From positions 168,809-232,808 of the forward strand of contig NZ_LMUE01000003.1 of the NCBI RefSeq assembly GCF_009766065.1: a stretch of 64,000 nt of DNA. The letters are read 5' to 3'. Each line of letters starts with the position of its first letter. Within the stretch, counting starts at the first letter, position 1. Positions 24,427 to 33,097 of the stretch are shown piece by piece. The translations under genes were made by a program, and so were the position numbers. A model generated the notes under the pieces. That model ran no database searches, had not been told where the DNA came from, and saw only the letters and a program-made list of their open reading frames with translations. This DNA comes from Dyella sp. S184. GTDB lineage: Bacteria > Pseudomonadota > Gammaproteobacteria > Xanthomonadales > Rhodanobacteraceae.

Positions 24427-26460
24427 ATGTCGCACGATGAGAAGTCGCAGCATCGACATCCGACACCAACGGTCGCGGCCAGCTCGCCCAGCCGGCAGGA
24501 TATGGATGCGCTGGTCGGCCTCGTCAGCCGGCAACAGCATGTTGAAGCGGAAGCGTTGGCGCGCAAACTGATATCGCGCTTTCCCGAGCACGGCTTTGTC
24601 TGGAAGGCGTTGGGTGCGTCACTCAAGCCGCAGGGGCGCATGCTGGAGGCCGCAGCCGCCCAGCAACAGGCCGTCGCACTCTTGCCGGGTGACACCAGCG
24701 CACATTACAACCTGGGCAACAGCCTGATGGCCTTGGGGCGAACCGCCGAGGCCGCCGACAGCTATCGCCGGGCAGTCGCGCTCAAACCGGACTATGCCGA
24801 AGCCCACTGCAATCTCGGCAATGCGCTTGGCGCACAGGATCGGCTGCTTGATGCTGCAGCCAGTTACCGGCAGGCGCTGGCGATCCAGCCGGATCTCATC
24901 GAAGCCCATGCCAGGCTCGGCCACGCCCTCATGGCCATCGACCGCCCTGGCGAAGCCGAGCAACATTTCCTGCATGTTCTGGCCGCGCGCCCGAACGACA
25001 CGCAAGTGCACAACAGCCTGGGCGTCATGTATCGCAGCCAGGGTCGCGCCGTCGACGCCGAAGCCTGCTATTGCCGCGTGCTGGCGATGACCCCGGACTC
25101 CGCCGAAGCGCACAACAATCTCGGCAATGCGCTGCATGACCAGGGTCGCACCGACGAAGCGGAGTCCTGCTATCGCCAGGCGCTGTCCATCAACGACGCG
25201 ATCGCCGAACCGCATTTCAATCTCGGCAACATCCTGCGCCATCAGAACCAGCAGATCGCTGCGGAGCGCAGTTACCGGCGCGCGCTCGAGATCGAGCCGA
25301 ATTACCTGATGGCGCTCAACAACCTGGGCCTGTGCCTGAAAAAGCAGGGTCGGCTCGAGGAAGCCAGCGCATGCTTTGAAGCCGCCATTGCGATCAAGCC
25401 GGACTTCCTCCAGTCGCACTGCAACCTCGCGCCATTCAGGACCTATGCCGCGGACGACGCCCACCTGCGTCTGTTCGAAGAGCAGCAGCACCAGCTTCCC
25501 ACCCTGCCGATAACAGGGCGTATCAGCTACTGGTTCGCCCTGGGCAAGATGCGTGAGGATGCCTGTCGCTACGACGATGCATTCAACGCCTACGCAGAAG
25601 GGAATCGCCTGCAGCACGCACAATTCCCGCACGATGAACCACGTGAGATGGCGCTGATCGAGCGCCTGCAAGCCGTGTTCAGCGCAGCCTTCATGGCCAG
25701 CCATCCGAAGCCGGTCTATGCCGCCGACAAGGCACCGATCTTCATCGTCGGCATGCCGCGCTCAGGCACGTCGCTGATCGAACAGATCCTGTCCAGCTAT
25801 CCTGGCATCCACGGTGCGGGCGAGTTGACGGACCTGGGTGACGTCGTGCACTCCATCAGCGCGAAAGCAGGCGCAAGCGCTTACCCGGAGATCGCCGGTA
25901 ACTTATCGACGGACGAATTCCGCCGCCTGGGCAATGCCTATATCGCACGCGTCTGGCAACTGGCCACACACGCGGAGTGCATCACCGACAAGCTGCCAGC
26001 CAATTTTCTACACGTGGGCATGATCCACCTGATGCTGCCCCACGCAAAGATCATCCATGCGATGCGCGACCCGATGGACTCGTGCTTCTCGTGCTACTCG
26101 CGCCTGTTCGAAAGCAACAATCTCGATTTCGCCTACGACCTGGGTACCGTGGGCCGCTACTACACGCGCTATATCCAGCTGATGCAGCACTGGCACCACG
26201 TGCTGCCGGCTGGCACGGTACTGGATCTGCGCTACGAGGACATGGTGGCGGATACCGAAGGCCAGGCACGGCGCCTGCTCGACTATCTCGGCCTGCCCTG
26301 GGACGAACGCTGCCTCGACTTCCACCAGAACAAACGCATCGTCAAGACCGCCAGCATCGCCCAGGTGCGCAAGCCGATCTACCGATCGTCGATTGCACGT
26401 TGGAAGCACTTCGAAGCCCGGCTTGGCCCGTTGCTGGATATCGTGAAACCTTATCGATGA
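24427..26460 (+). CDS. TPR-repeat protein fused to a sulfotransferase domain
   Basis: A 677-residue fusion. Residues ~30-345 are about nine tetratricopeptide repeats (for example YNLGNSLMALGRTAEAADSYRRAVALKPDYAEAH). The C-terminal half is a sulfotransferase: the PAPS 5'-phosphosulfate loop is IFIVGMPRSGTSLIEQILSS near residue 445, and the 3'-phosphate region is around IHAMRDPMDSCFSCYSRLF. Such TPR-sulfotransferases are frequent in Xanthomonadales; targets (lipid, sugar or protein) are unknown. The ATG at 24427 follows GGGCAACC; an in-frame ATG at 24355 adds 24 Arg-rich residues and is less likely. A palindrome upstream (24297-24317) may regulate it. No sulfate-activation genes are nearby. Confidence 0.88.
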   Translation: MSHDEKSQHRHPTPTVAASSPSRQDMDALVGLVSRQQHVEAEALARKLISRFPEHGFVWKALGASLKPQGRMLEAAAAQQQAVALLPGDTSAHYNLGNSLMALGRTAEAADSYRRAVALKPDYAEAHCNLGNALGAQDRLLDAAASYRQALAIQPDLIEAHARLGHALMAIDRPGEAEQHFLHVLAARPNDTQVHNSLGVMYRSQGRAVDAEACYCRVLAMTPDSAEAHNNLGNALHDQGRTDEAESCYRQALSINDAIAEPHFNLGNILRHQNQQIAAERSYRRALEIEPNYLMALNNLGLCLKKQGRLEEASACFEAAIAIKPDFLQSHCNLAPFRTYAADDAHLRLFEEQQHQLPTLPITGRISYWFALGKMREDACRYDDAFNAYAEGNRLQHAQFPHDEPREMALIERLQAVFSAAFMASHPKPVYAADKAPIFIVGMPRSGTSLIEQILSSYPGIHGAGELTDLGDVVHSISAKAGASAYPEIAGNLSTDEFRRLGNAYIARVWQLATHAECITDKLPANFLHVGMIHLMLPHAKIIHAMRDPMDSCFSCYSRLFESNNLDFAYDLGTVGRYYTRYIQLMQHWHHVLPAGTVLDLRYEDMVADTEGQARRLLDYLGLPWDERCLDFHQNKRIVKTASIAQVRKPIYRSSIARWKHFEARLGPLLDIVKPYR

Positions 26461-26467
26461 ACTGCTG

Positions 26468-27913
26468 CTAGCGCATCGTATTGCGGGCTGCCTTCCATGC
26501 TGCCAGCCGTTGTTCGATGTAACTTGCGTAGTCGTCTCCGCTATGCAGCGTGGGAAGTTCGTGATGCGTGCCACCGCGGGCATCCGGCACCGGCAGGCGC
26601 GAGAGCAGCTCGGCATACACCTGCTGCAGATGCGAGGGTTGATTCGCCGCCGGATTCGCGCCGCTTGATGTCGGCACGACGATACCGGCCAGCGGATCGT
26701 CGGTGCGTGCCGCCGCAAGGGTGAGCACGGCTCCGATGTCGGGCGCAGCTGCATCACGCGCGGTCAGTGCCGGCACGTTCCAACGTTGTTCTATCGTCTT
26801 GAGTATCGAGGTGTGGTCGAACGGCATCGAACCTTCGGGCACGCGGAACACTGTGCCCGCGGGAATCCACGGCGAAATCAGTACGGTCGGCACGCGCGGA
26901 CCGAAACGCTTGAAATCGAATCCGTATTCGCCGGCCGTCGCGTCGGGTGGCACCGCACCGGCCGGTGGCGGAACGTGGTCGTAACAGCCGCCGTGCTCGT
27001 CGTAGGTCACGATCAGCAGCACTTCGTTCCAGGCCGCACTGTTGCGCAGGGCGTAATAAACATCGTGGATCAACTGCTCGCCGAGCGCGACATCGTAGTT
27101 CGGATGCTGGCTGTTGCCGCTCGAACCCCAGCTCGGTTCGAGAAACGTATACGAGGCGAGCGTGCCGTTCGCCGCGGCCGCCTGGAAATCCGCGAACTGG
27201 CCGAAATTCGCATCCGCTGCATTGGTCAGGTCGGAGAAGGTAACCCGGGTCAGCGGGTCCGCGTCGTAGCCGTAGATCATCCAGCTGATGTTCTGCGCAG
27301 TGAGCGCGGCATAGATGGTCGGCGCAGTGAACGACTTGGTGGTGTCGTCCATATGCCCTTGCGAGGTGGCGGCATGGACGAAGGCGCGATTGGGCAGCGT
27401 CTCGGTCGGCACCGAACCGTACCAGTAGTCGCAGGCCGCGAAGCCACGCGCCAGCGCGGACAGCACCGGCAACGTATCCGGCGTATGCATGCCCATGATG
27501 TCGGACGCGACCGTTCCTGCCAGGATCGACCACTTTTCCGTCGTCTCCCAGCCCAGCGTGTAGGAGTAATCGCTGACGAAACCCTGGTTGGTCGCCACCG
27601 GTGGCGTGGGTGCCGTATTGCTGCCGAATAACTGCGCATTGGTTGCGGTGTATCCCTCGCCGGGATCGGAGCCCGGCAGAAAGTACGTGTTTGCCGCGCC
27701 GGCCTGGATCTTGAATACGGTGACCGGCGCCGTGCCGAGGGCGCCCGGATTCGACTCCGTGCCGGTCAATCCCTCGAACGGCTGGCCTGCAGCGGAGATG
27801 TTGCCGGAATCCGCATAGAGAAAGCCGAGCATATGATCGAAGGAACGGTTCTCCAGCATCAGCACGACGATATGGTTGATCGCGGCCAGTGGATCCGTAG
27901 GTGCAGTGGGCAT
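26468..27913 (-). CDS. Phosphoesterase / phospholipase C-type acid phosphatase
   Basis: A 481-residue enzyme of the phosphoesterase family that includes phospholipase C and the acid phosphatase AcpA. Metal-site motifs are visible: VVLMLENRSFDHMLGFL at the start (Glu/Asn ligands), PNRAFVHAATS, EPSWG, LLIVTYDEHGGCYDHVPPP (Asp/Glu/His) and PFDHTSILKTIEQRW. There is no signal peptide in the chosen reading, unlike most secreted PLCs, so it may be cytoplasmic or leave by another route. Its end is eight bases from that of the converging TPR-sulfotransferase. Confidence 0.87.
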   Translation of the reverse strand: MPTAPTDPLAAINHIVVLMLENRSFDHMLGFLYADSGNISAAGQPFEGLTGTESNPGALGTAPVTVFKIQAGAANTYFLPGSDPGEGYTATNAQLFGSNTAPTPPVATNQGFVSDYSYTLGWETTEKWSILAGTVASDIMGMHTPDTLPVLSALARGFAACDYWYGSVPTETLPNRAFVHAATSQGHMDDTTKSFTAPTIYAALTAQNISWMIYGYDADPLTRVTFSDLTNAADANFGQFADFQAAAANGTLASYTFLEPSWGSSGNSQHPNYDVALGEQLIHDVYYALRNSAAWNEVLLIVTYDEHGGCYDHVPPPAGAVPPDATAGEYGFDFKRFGPRVPTVLISPWIPAGTVFRVPEGSMPFDHTSILKTIEQRWNVPALTARDAAAPDIGAVLTLAAARTDDPLAGIVVPTSSGANPAANQPSHLQQVYAELLSRLPVPDARGGTHHELPTLHSGDDYASYIEQRLAAWKAARNTMR

Positions 27914-28021
27914 GTCATATCGCCTTCTTCTTGCAGGGTGAGGACACCATTACGCCTTTTCGGCTGTTGTCATTCAATCATCGGCGCGTTTCGACAACGT
28001 TACCCACATCGCACGTCCACC

Positions 28022-30829
28022 TCAGTCCGTACCATCTTTCGATGCCCACTCCACCTTGATCCTTTCCCGAGTGCTGTGCGCGGGCAACAAGATCGTCGCC
28101 GTCGCAGCGCCTGCATCCCACGTCCAATCATTGAAAGCCGTGCCGTTCACGGACACCGACTGCGGCTTGTTCGTGCCGTGGATGCGCAGTTCTGACCGTC
28201 GTTGTACCTGGCCGGCAAATGAACCCTGTGTCGGTCCGATAACGACCTGATGGGATCCATCAGCAGTGGTGGCATGCGTCATCGGGGTCAGCGCGTAGCG
28301 ACCATGGGTGTAGTCGAGGGAAATCCCGTCATCCTCGTATAAGTTGAAGTTGCCCTTGCCTGATCCGTAAACATTAAGAATGACCGTATCCAAAGGTTTG
28401 GCATCCGAATAGGCCAGGTCTTTTCGTTGCTCGGGGATGATCGAGCCTTCGCGGACAAAGACCGGCGTTTCATCAACCGCATAGTGCACAGTGAACGAAG
28501 TACCTCCGCCGTAACGCTTGCCGGTAAAGAAATCCATCCACTGGCCGGGCGGCAAATACACGGTCCGATTGCCGCTTGCATCAAGCACGGGAGCGACCAG
28601 CATTTCCTCGCCGAAGAAATATTCGTGCGGGTGCTGGTAGGCCTCTTCCAGATTCGGATATTGCAGGTACAGCGGGCGAAGGATCGGCATGGATTCCTTG
28701 TGCGCCACCCATGTGTACGAATAGATGTACGGGATCAGCTGCGTGCGCAAGGTGAAATATTTTTTCATCAAGGCGATGCCCTGGTCGCCGTAGACCCATG
28801 GCATGCGCATGTTGCCCTCGTACGGGTTGGCGTGGGCGCTATGCATCCGCAGGAACGGGCTGAACGTGCCGAACTCGATCCAGCGCGCATACAGGTCGAA
28901 ATCGATCTTCGCGCCATGGAATCCACCGATGTCATGGCTGATGTACGGCACCAGAACGTTTCCGCCGCGAGCGGTGAACGCGACTTCGTAAGCAAGCACG
29001 GGCCACTCCGAATACGTATCGCCGGTAAAGAACGCCGGATAGCGTTCGCTGCCCCAGTCACCGTAGCGGCTCAGGATGAATCCACGCTGCCCGGTTTCCT
29101 GTTGCGTGTAGTCGTAGAAGACCTTGTTGGTCCACAGCTGCTTGTTCAGGCCAGGCATGTCGACGGCACCACCACCGCCATCGACCCACCAGACATTCAC
29201 CCCTTGCTGCATCAGCGGCTTGTGCAGATCGCGCATGAAAATATCGGCCTGCTGCTGGTTCGACAGGTCGAAATAGATCCGCTGCGGTGGCTCGACATTC
29301 CTGATCGCGACCGGGCCACGGAGAATGCCACCACCGTTTTTTCCGGTCTCCACACGGAGGGCGATCTCGATCCGCTGTCCGGCTTTGACGTACGGCGTGA
29401 TGTCGGTATAGGTCAAGCGCCGCGGCCATTGGATATGACTATGTGTCACTTCCCTGCCGTTAATGAAGATCCGGTAGTTCTCGCCGACCTCGCCAAGATA
29501 CACATACAACGCATCCGGGAGCTTCGCTGGCAGTCGAACCGAGGTTCGATACCAGGCAATACCCTGATAGGCCTGATAGCCCTGCTCCTGCCATGGCATG
29601 CCAGTCCGGATCGGTTTCCAGTGCCCATCGGCGTGATCCGCCGCGAACCAGCGATGACGTAGGCCCTGGTCATATGGATCGGTGGAAAATTTCCACTGCT
29701 TCGAGATATCCATGTCGAACGAAGGCTTCGGAGGCAGCGGTCGTCCCAGCGCCTTCAGCACTTCCGGTGCGTGGCTGTCGTTAAACGACAGGATGCTCTC
29801 GTCGGTGTTGGCATAGCCCGGATGATCGTTGAGGCTCACCTTGATGCCCTGTCCATGCAACCAGCTCAAGAGCTGATCGGGATGCGGTATGAGCGGACTC
29901 CAGTCATAGCCGCCCTGCCAGCCGTAGTTGTGCCACGCGAAATCCAGCACCAGCGTGTCGAGCGGAATGTGGTTCTGACGGAACCGCGAAATCTCGTCCT
30001 CGAGATGTTGCTGGTCGTAGCGTTTGAAGGCCGGCTGCCTGGACTCCGCCGTGTCGGGAAAATATTCGAAATTGAAATCCGTGATCCAGGGACCGAGGGT
30101 GTACCGCGGAATCATCGGGATAGCTCCGCACAACTGCGCGTACTCGTCGAACACCTTCCGGTAATCGCGGTTGTACGTGAAGAGGTACCAGTCCTGGCCG
30201 TCCGGCTGCTGGCGCGGTTCTATCCATGTTCCCTGCGCATTCCATACCGGGGTCTGGCTGTCGTCGATGAACGCATAACCGTTGCGGCTCAAAAGACCGG
30301 GCTTGGCCTTGGCGAGCGGCACGTCGATGCCCGGGATGATGTCGTTGACCGGGCTTTCGAGATCCATCTGCCCTTCGGGCAGGTTGGCTTTGCTGATGTT
30401 GTCCAGGGAATAAGTCAGGCCGCCCAGATTACGCGGGTCCACGTCACCGGGGCGCCAGTCGCGTGCACGATCGCCGGGATTGTTCCAGGTCACCTTGAGG
30501 TTGGTCGCGGTAAACGGGCCGGATCGCAGCTGGTAACGCAGTGTCATGGCACTGGTAGTAGCGGTCAGCCAGCCATCCTTCTGTGTCGATTGGACGCGTA
30601 CTGCAGGCCAGTCCCTTTTCTGCACGACCGCCGTGGGCGCATCGACAAACGCTCCGGAAGGCGAGTACTCCATCCGTACCAGCGAGGGCGTCAGGAATTC
30701 GAAGCGGGCCTTTCCAGCTACAACTGTGGGCCTGCTTTGCGTTTCGGCACAGGACAGCAGCAATGCGGGAATGCATGCCATCAGCAGCCATTTCATGGCT
30801 GTGCGAGCGGTGCGGAGGGTGAGGGCCAT
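28022..30829 (-). CDS. GH31 family glycosidase lipoprotein with inserted beta-sandwich
   Basis: A 935-residue glycoside hydrolase of family 31 (alpha-glucosidase/alpha-xylosidase type, retaining). It has a lipobox (LLLSC, Cys27), so it is probably an envelope lipoprotein. Order: N-terminal beta-sandwich (~35-240), TIM barrel beginning near YTLGPWITDFNFEYFPDT, the nucleophile Asp in VWWVDGGGG (~550), the acid/base Asp in FTGDTYSEW (~604), SHDIGGF, then the C-terminal beta domains with a DUF5110-like part (LYEDDGISLDY). Unusually, about 140 residues (~375-512: HRWFAADHADGHWKP to VAIRNVEPPQ) form a jelly-roll like that of GH2 sugar-binding domains, inserted in the barrel. A start at 30796 is also possible. 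The isoamylase at 35 kb suggests alpha-glucan use. Confidence 0.9.
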   Translation of the reverse strand: MALTLRTARTAMKWLLMACIPALLLSCAETQSRPTVVAGKARFEFLTPSLVRMEYSPSGAFVDAPTAVVQKRDWPAVRVQSTQKDGWLTATTSAMTLRYQLRSGPFTATNLKVTWNNPGDRARDWRPGDVDPRNLGGLTYSLDNISKANLPEGQMDLESPVNDIIPGIDVPLAKAKPGLLSRNGYAFIDDSQTPVWNAQGTWIEPRQQPDGQDWYLFTYNRDYRKVFDEYAQLCGAIPMIPRYTLGPWITDFNFEYFPDTAESRQPAFKRYDQQHLEDEISRFRQNHIPLDTLVLDFAWHNYGWQGGYDWSPLIPHPDQLLSWLHGQGIKVSLNDHPGYANTDESILSFNDSHAPEVLKALGRPLPPKPSFDMDISKQWKFSTDPYDQGLRHRWFAADHADGHWKPIRTGMPWQEQGYQAYQGIAWYRTSVRLPAKLPDALYVYLGEVGENYRIFINGREVTHSHIQWPRRLTYTDITPYVKAGQRIEIALRVETGKNGGGILRGPVAIRNVEPPQRIYFDLSNQQQADIFMRDLHKPLMQQGVNVWWVDGGGGAVDMPGLNKQLWTNKVFYDYTQQETGQRGFILSRYGDWGSERYPAFFTGDTYSEWPVLAYEVAFTARGGNVLVPYISHDIGGFHGAKIDFDLYARWIEFGTFSPFLRMHSAHANPYEGNMRMPWVYGDQGIALMKKYFTLRTQLIPYIYSYTWVAHKESMPILRPLYLQYPNLEEAYQHPHEYFFGEEMLVAPVLDASGNRTVYLPPGQWMDFFTGKRYGGGTSFTVHYAVDETPVFVREGSIIPEQRKDLAYSDAKPLDTVILNVYGSGKGNFNLYEDDGISLDYTHGRYALTPMTHATTADGSHQVVIGPTQGSFAGQVQRRSELRIHGTNKPQSVSVNGTAFNDWTWDAGAATATILLPAHSTRERIKVEWASKDGTD

Positions 30830-30974
30830 TCGGGATGTGCCTCTGCCTGGTCGGTCGTGGGTCCAATCAACCTACGCCCTTTTTGACTCGAGTTCCAAAA
30901 ACTGCGTCATGAACCTCCTTCCCAACGTAAGAGAATGGACGTCCATTTTTCGCGATAAAAAGGATATCCAGGGC

Positions 30975-31883
30975 TCAGGCGCTCGACCGCACCAGCGACT
31001 GAAACCCGTCCGACGAGCCATCCACGAACTGCTCGGTGAGCATGCGGATGAAAGCAGACACTTTTCGGCTGACGTGACGGTGTGGCGGATACAGCGCCCA
31101 TACTTCGATCCTGCGCTGCGCGACTACGCCCCAATCGAGCAGGCGGCCGGCGTCCACATCGGCCTGCACCAGAGAGCGCGGCATCATCGCGGCGCCAACG
31201 CCGTCGAGTACGGCGTCATGCACCATCGTCATCGACGACAGGCGCAACACCGGCCGGATGCGCAAGGCCAGCACGCCCTTGGCGTTGGTCAGGCTCCACG
31301 GCGCGTCTTCGGGCATGCCAGGCAGGATCACTGCCGGTATCGGCCCGGCATGGCTGTCCGATTCAGGGCGAACGATCGACGGATGCGCGGCGACGATCAG
31401 TTCGTCACGCAGAAAGCAGCGGCCAGCCAGTTCGGTGTCGGGTTGGGGATTGGCACGAATGACCAGGTCATAGCCGTCCGCCAGCGGATCGATGAAGCGG
31501 TCGTCCGCGGTGATTTCCAGTTGCACGTCGGGAAACGCGGCCGCGTATCTGGCCGCAATGCGACCCAGTCCACGCTGCGCGAAAAGCACTGGTGCATTCA
31601 CCCGCAACCTGCCATGCGGCAACCCGACATCGCCCATCAGCGCTTCCTTGATGTCGTCGATGCGATCGAGCAGCGCGGCGGTCTGTTCGTGCAGCGCGGC
31701 GCCTTCTTCGGTCAGCCGCAAGGTGTGCCCCCCGCGCTCGATCAGCAAGATGCCTAGCGCATCCTCCAGTTGCCGCACGCGACGGGATAGCGAGGCCTTG
31801 GGACGACCGGTGATCCGGCTGGCCCGGCCAAAGCCACCGTGACTGGCTACCGCGTTGAAGTCAGCGAGCGCTTCCAGATCCAT
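30975..31883 (-). CDS. LysR-family transcriptional regulator
   Basis: A 302-residue LysR regulator of the CrgA/AaeR-like subgroup. The N-terminal HTH is MDLEALADFNAVASHGGFGRASRITGRPKASLSRRVRQLEDALG, followed by the substrate-binding fold. It is divergent from the NmrA-type gene at 32006, the classic LysR arrangement. A palindrome with T-N11-A geometry (31884-31898) sits immediately before its start codon, probably its own binding site. The effector is unknown. Confidence 0.93.
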   Translation of the reverse strand: MDLEALADFNAVASHGGFGRASRITGRPKASLSRRVRQLEDALGILLIERGGHTLRLTEEGAALHEQTAALLDRIDDIKEALMGDVGLPHGRLRVNAPVLFAQRGLGRIAARYAAAFPDVQLEITADDRFIDPLADGYDLVIRANPQPDTELAGRCFLRDELIVAAHPSIVRPESDSHAGPIPAVILPGMPEDAPWSLTNAKGVLALRIRPVLRLSSMTMVHDAVLDGVGAAMMPRSLVQADVDAGRLLDWGVVAQRRIEVWALYPPHRHVSRKVSAFIRMLTEQFVDGSSDGFQSLVRSSA

Positions 31884-31898
31884 ATATGTTCCACATAT
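31884..31898. promoter_or_regulatory. LysR-type box in the lysR-nmrA divergent promoter
   Basis: ATATGT-TCC-ACATAT is a perfect inverted repeat with T-N11-A geometry, directly before the LysR start. It would let the regulator repress itself and act on the divergent NmrA-type gene. Further on, CTTCAGTG (31933-31940) and CACTGAAG (31981-31988) form a second, widely spaced inverted pair. Confidence 0.6.
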
Positions 31899-32005
31899 GA
31901 GACATCGTGTCTTGATTTTACGGCTTTCGTACCTTCAGTGAAACGGTCAAATTAGCGGCGTACCCACTGATACCTGTTCCCACTGAAGATGAAAGGAGTA
32001 ACGAC

Positions 32006-32878
32006 ATGAGCATTCTCGTCACCGGCAGCACTGGCGCCATCGGCAGGCAGATCGTCACGGGCCTGGCCGCGCAGGGCGCGGCCGTCCATGCGCTGACCCG
32101 CAATCCCGACAAGGCGACCTTCCCGAAAGGTGTGCACGCCGTCGCCGGCGAAATGACCGACGTGGAATCGATGCGCGCGGCATTGCAAGGCGTCGACACG
32201 CTGTTCCTGCTCAACGCCGTGGTCGCGGATGAAGTGACCCAGGCGTTGATCACGCTAGGGCTGGCACGCGAGGCCGGCATCCAGCGCATCGTCTATTTCT
32301 CGGTCCACAACAGTGACCTGTTTGCCGACGTGCCTCATTTCGCCGGCAAGTACACGGTGGAGCGTGCGATCGAACAGTTCAACCTGCCGGCCACCGTGCT
32401 GCGGCCGTCCTACTTCATGCAGAACGACGCGATGATGAAGGACGTGCTGCTGCAACACGGCGTCTACCCGATGCCGATCGGCGATCTCGGCGTGGCGATG
32501 GTCGATACACGCGACATCGCCGAGATCGCCACGGCTTCGCTGCTGCGCCGCCATCAGGCCGCCACGCCGCTGCCACGCGAAGTGATCGAACTGGTCGGCC
32601 CGGATACGCTCAGCGGCAAGGACGCCGCCGCGATCTGGTCGGAAGTGCTGGGCAAACCGGTGAGCTACGGTGGCAACGACCTGCCCGGCTTCGAGAAAAA
32701 CATGGCGAGCCATGCACCGTCATGGTCCGCCTACGACATCCGCCTGATGCTGGTGCGTTTCCAGAGCGATGGCATGTTGCCGAAGCCCGGCGCCATCGAA
32801 ATCATGACCGGCATTCTGGGCCACGCCCCTCGCTCATACCGGGATTTTGCGAAGGAGACGGCCGCAGCTTGGCGTTGA
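32006..32878 (+). CDS. NmrA-family atypical short-chain dehydrogenase
   Basis: A 290-residue NAD(P)-binding protein of the NmrA/QOR2-like atypical SDR group. The dinucleotide motif GSTGAIGRQI is at the N-terminus; FSVHNSDLFADVPHFAGKYTVERAIEQF and LRPSYFMQND are typical. These enzymes reduce quinones or act as redox-sensing regulators. AAAGGAG precedes the ATG. It is divergent from, and presumably controlled by, the LysR regulator. Confidence 0.9.
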   Translation: MSILVTGSTGAIGRQIVTGLAAQGAAVHALTRNPDKATFPKGVHAVAGEMTDVESMRAALQGVDTLFLLNAVVADEVTQALITLGLAREAGIQRIVYFSVHNSDLFADVPHFAGKYTVERAIEQFNLPATVLRPSYFMQNDAMMKDVLLQHGVYPMPIGDLGVAMVDTRDIAEIATASLLRRHQAATPLPREVIELVGPDTLSGKDAAAIWSEVLGKPVSYGGNDLPGFEKNMASHAPSWSAYDIRLMLVRFQSDGMLPKPGAIEIMTGILGHAPRSYRDFAKETAAAWR

Positions 32879-33097
32879 GCGATTTTGCCAGCTGGGTCAG
32901 AGTGCCATGACGCCTCTGACCCTTTGCTCGTATCGCGCGCATCGGACCTTCGCGCAGGATGCGCCCCGGAGCTGACATCTGTCACTGCCTGAGCTGCAAG
33001 GTATCGGGTAGGGTTGCGTCGGCTCATGCTGCGCTGATGAACTCCAGCAGCCTTGTCGCCACGCGGAAACGCTTATGGAACATCACGAAGGATTTTT

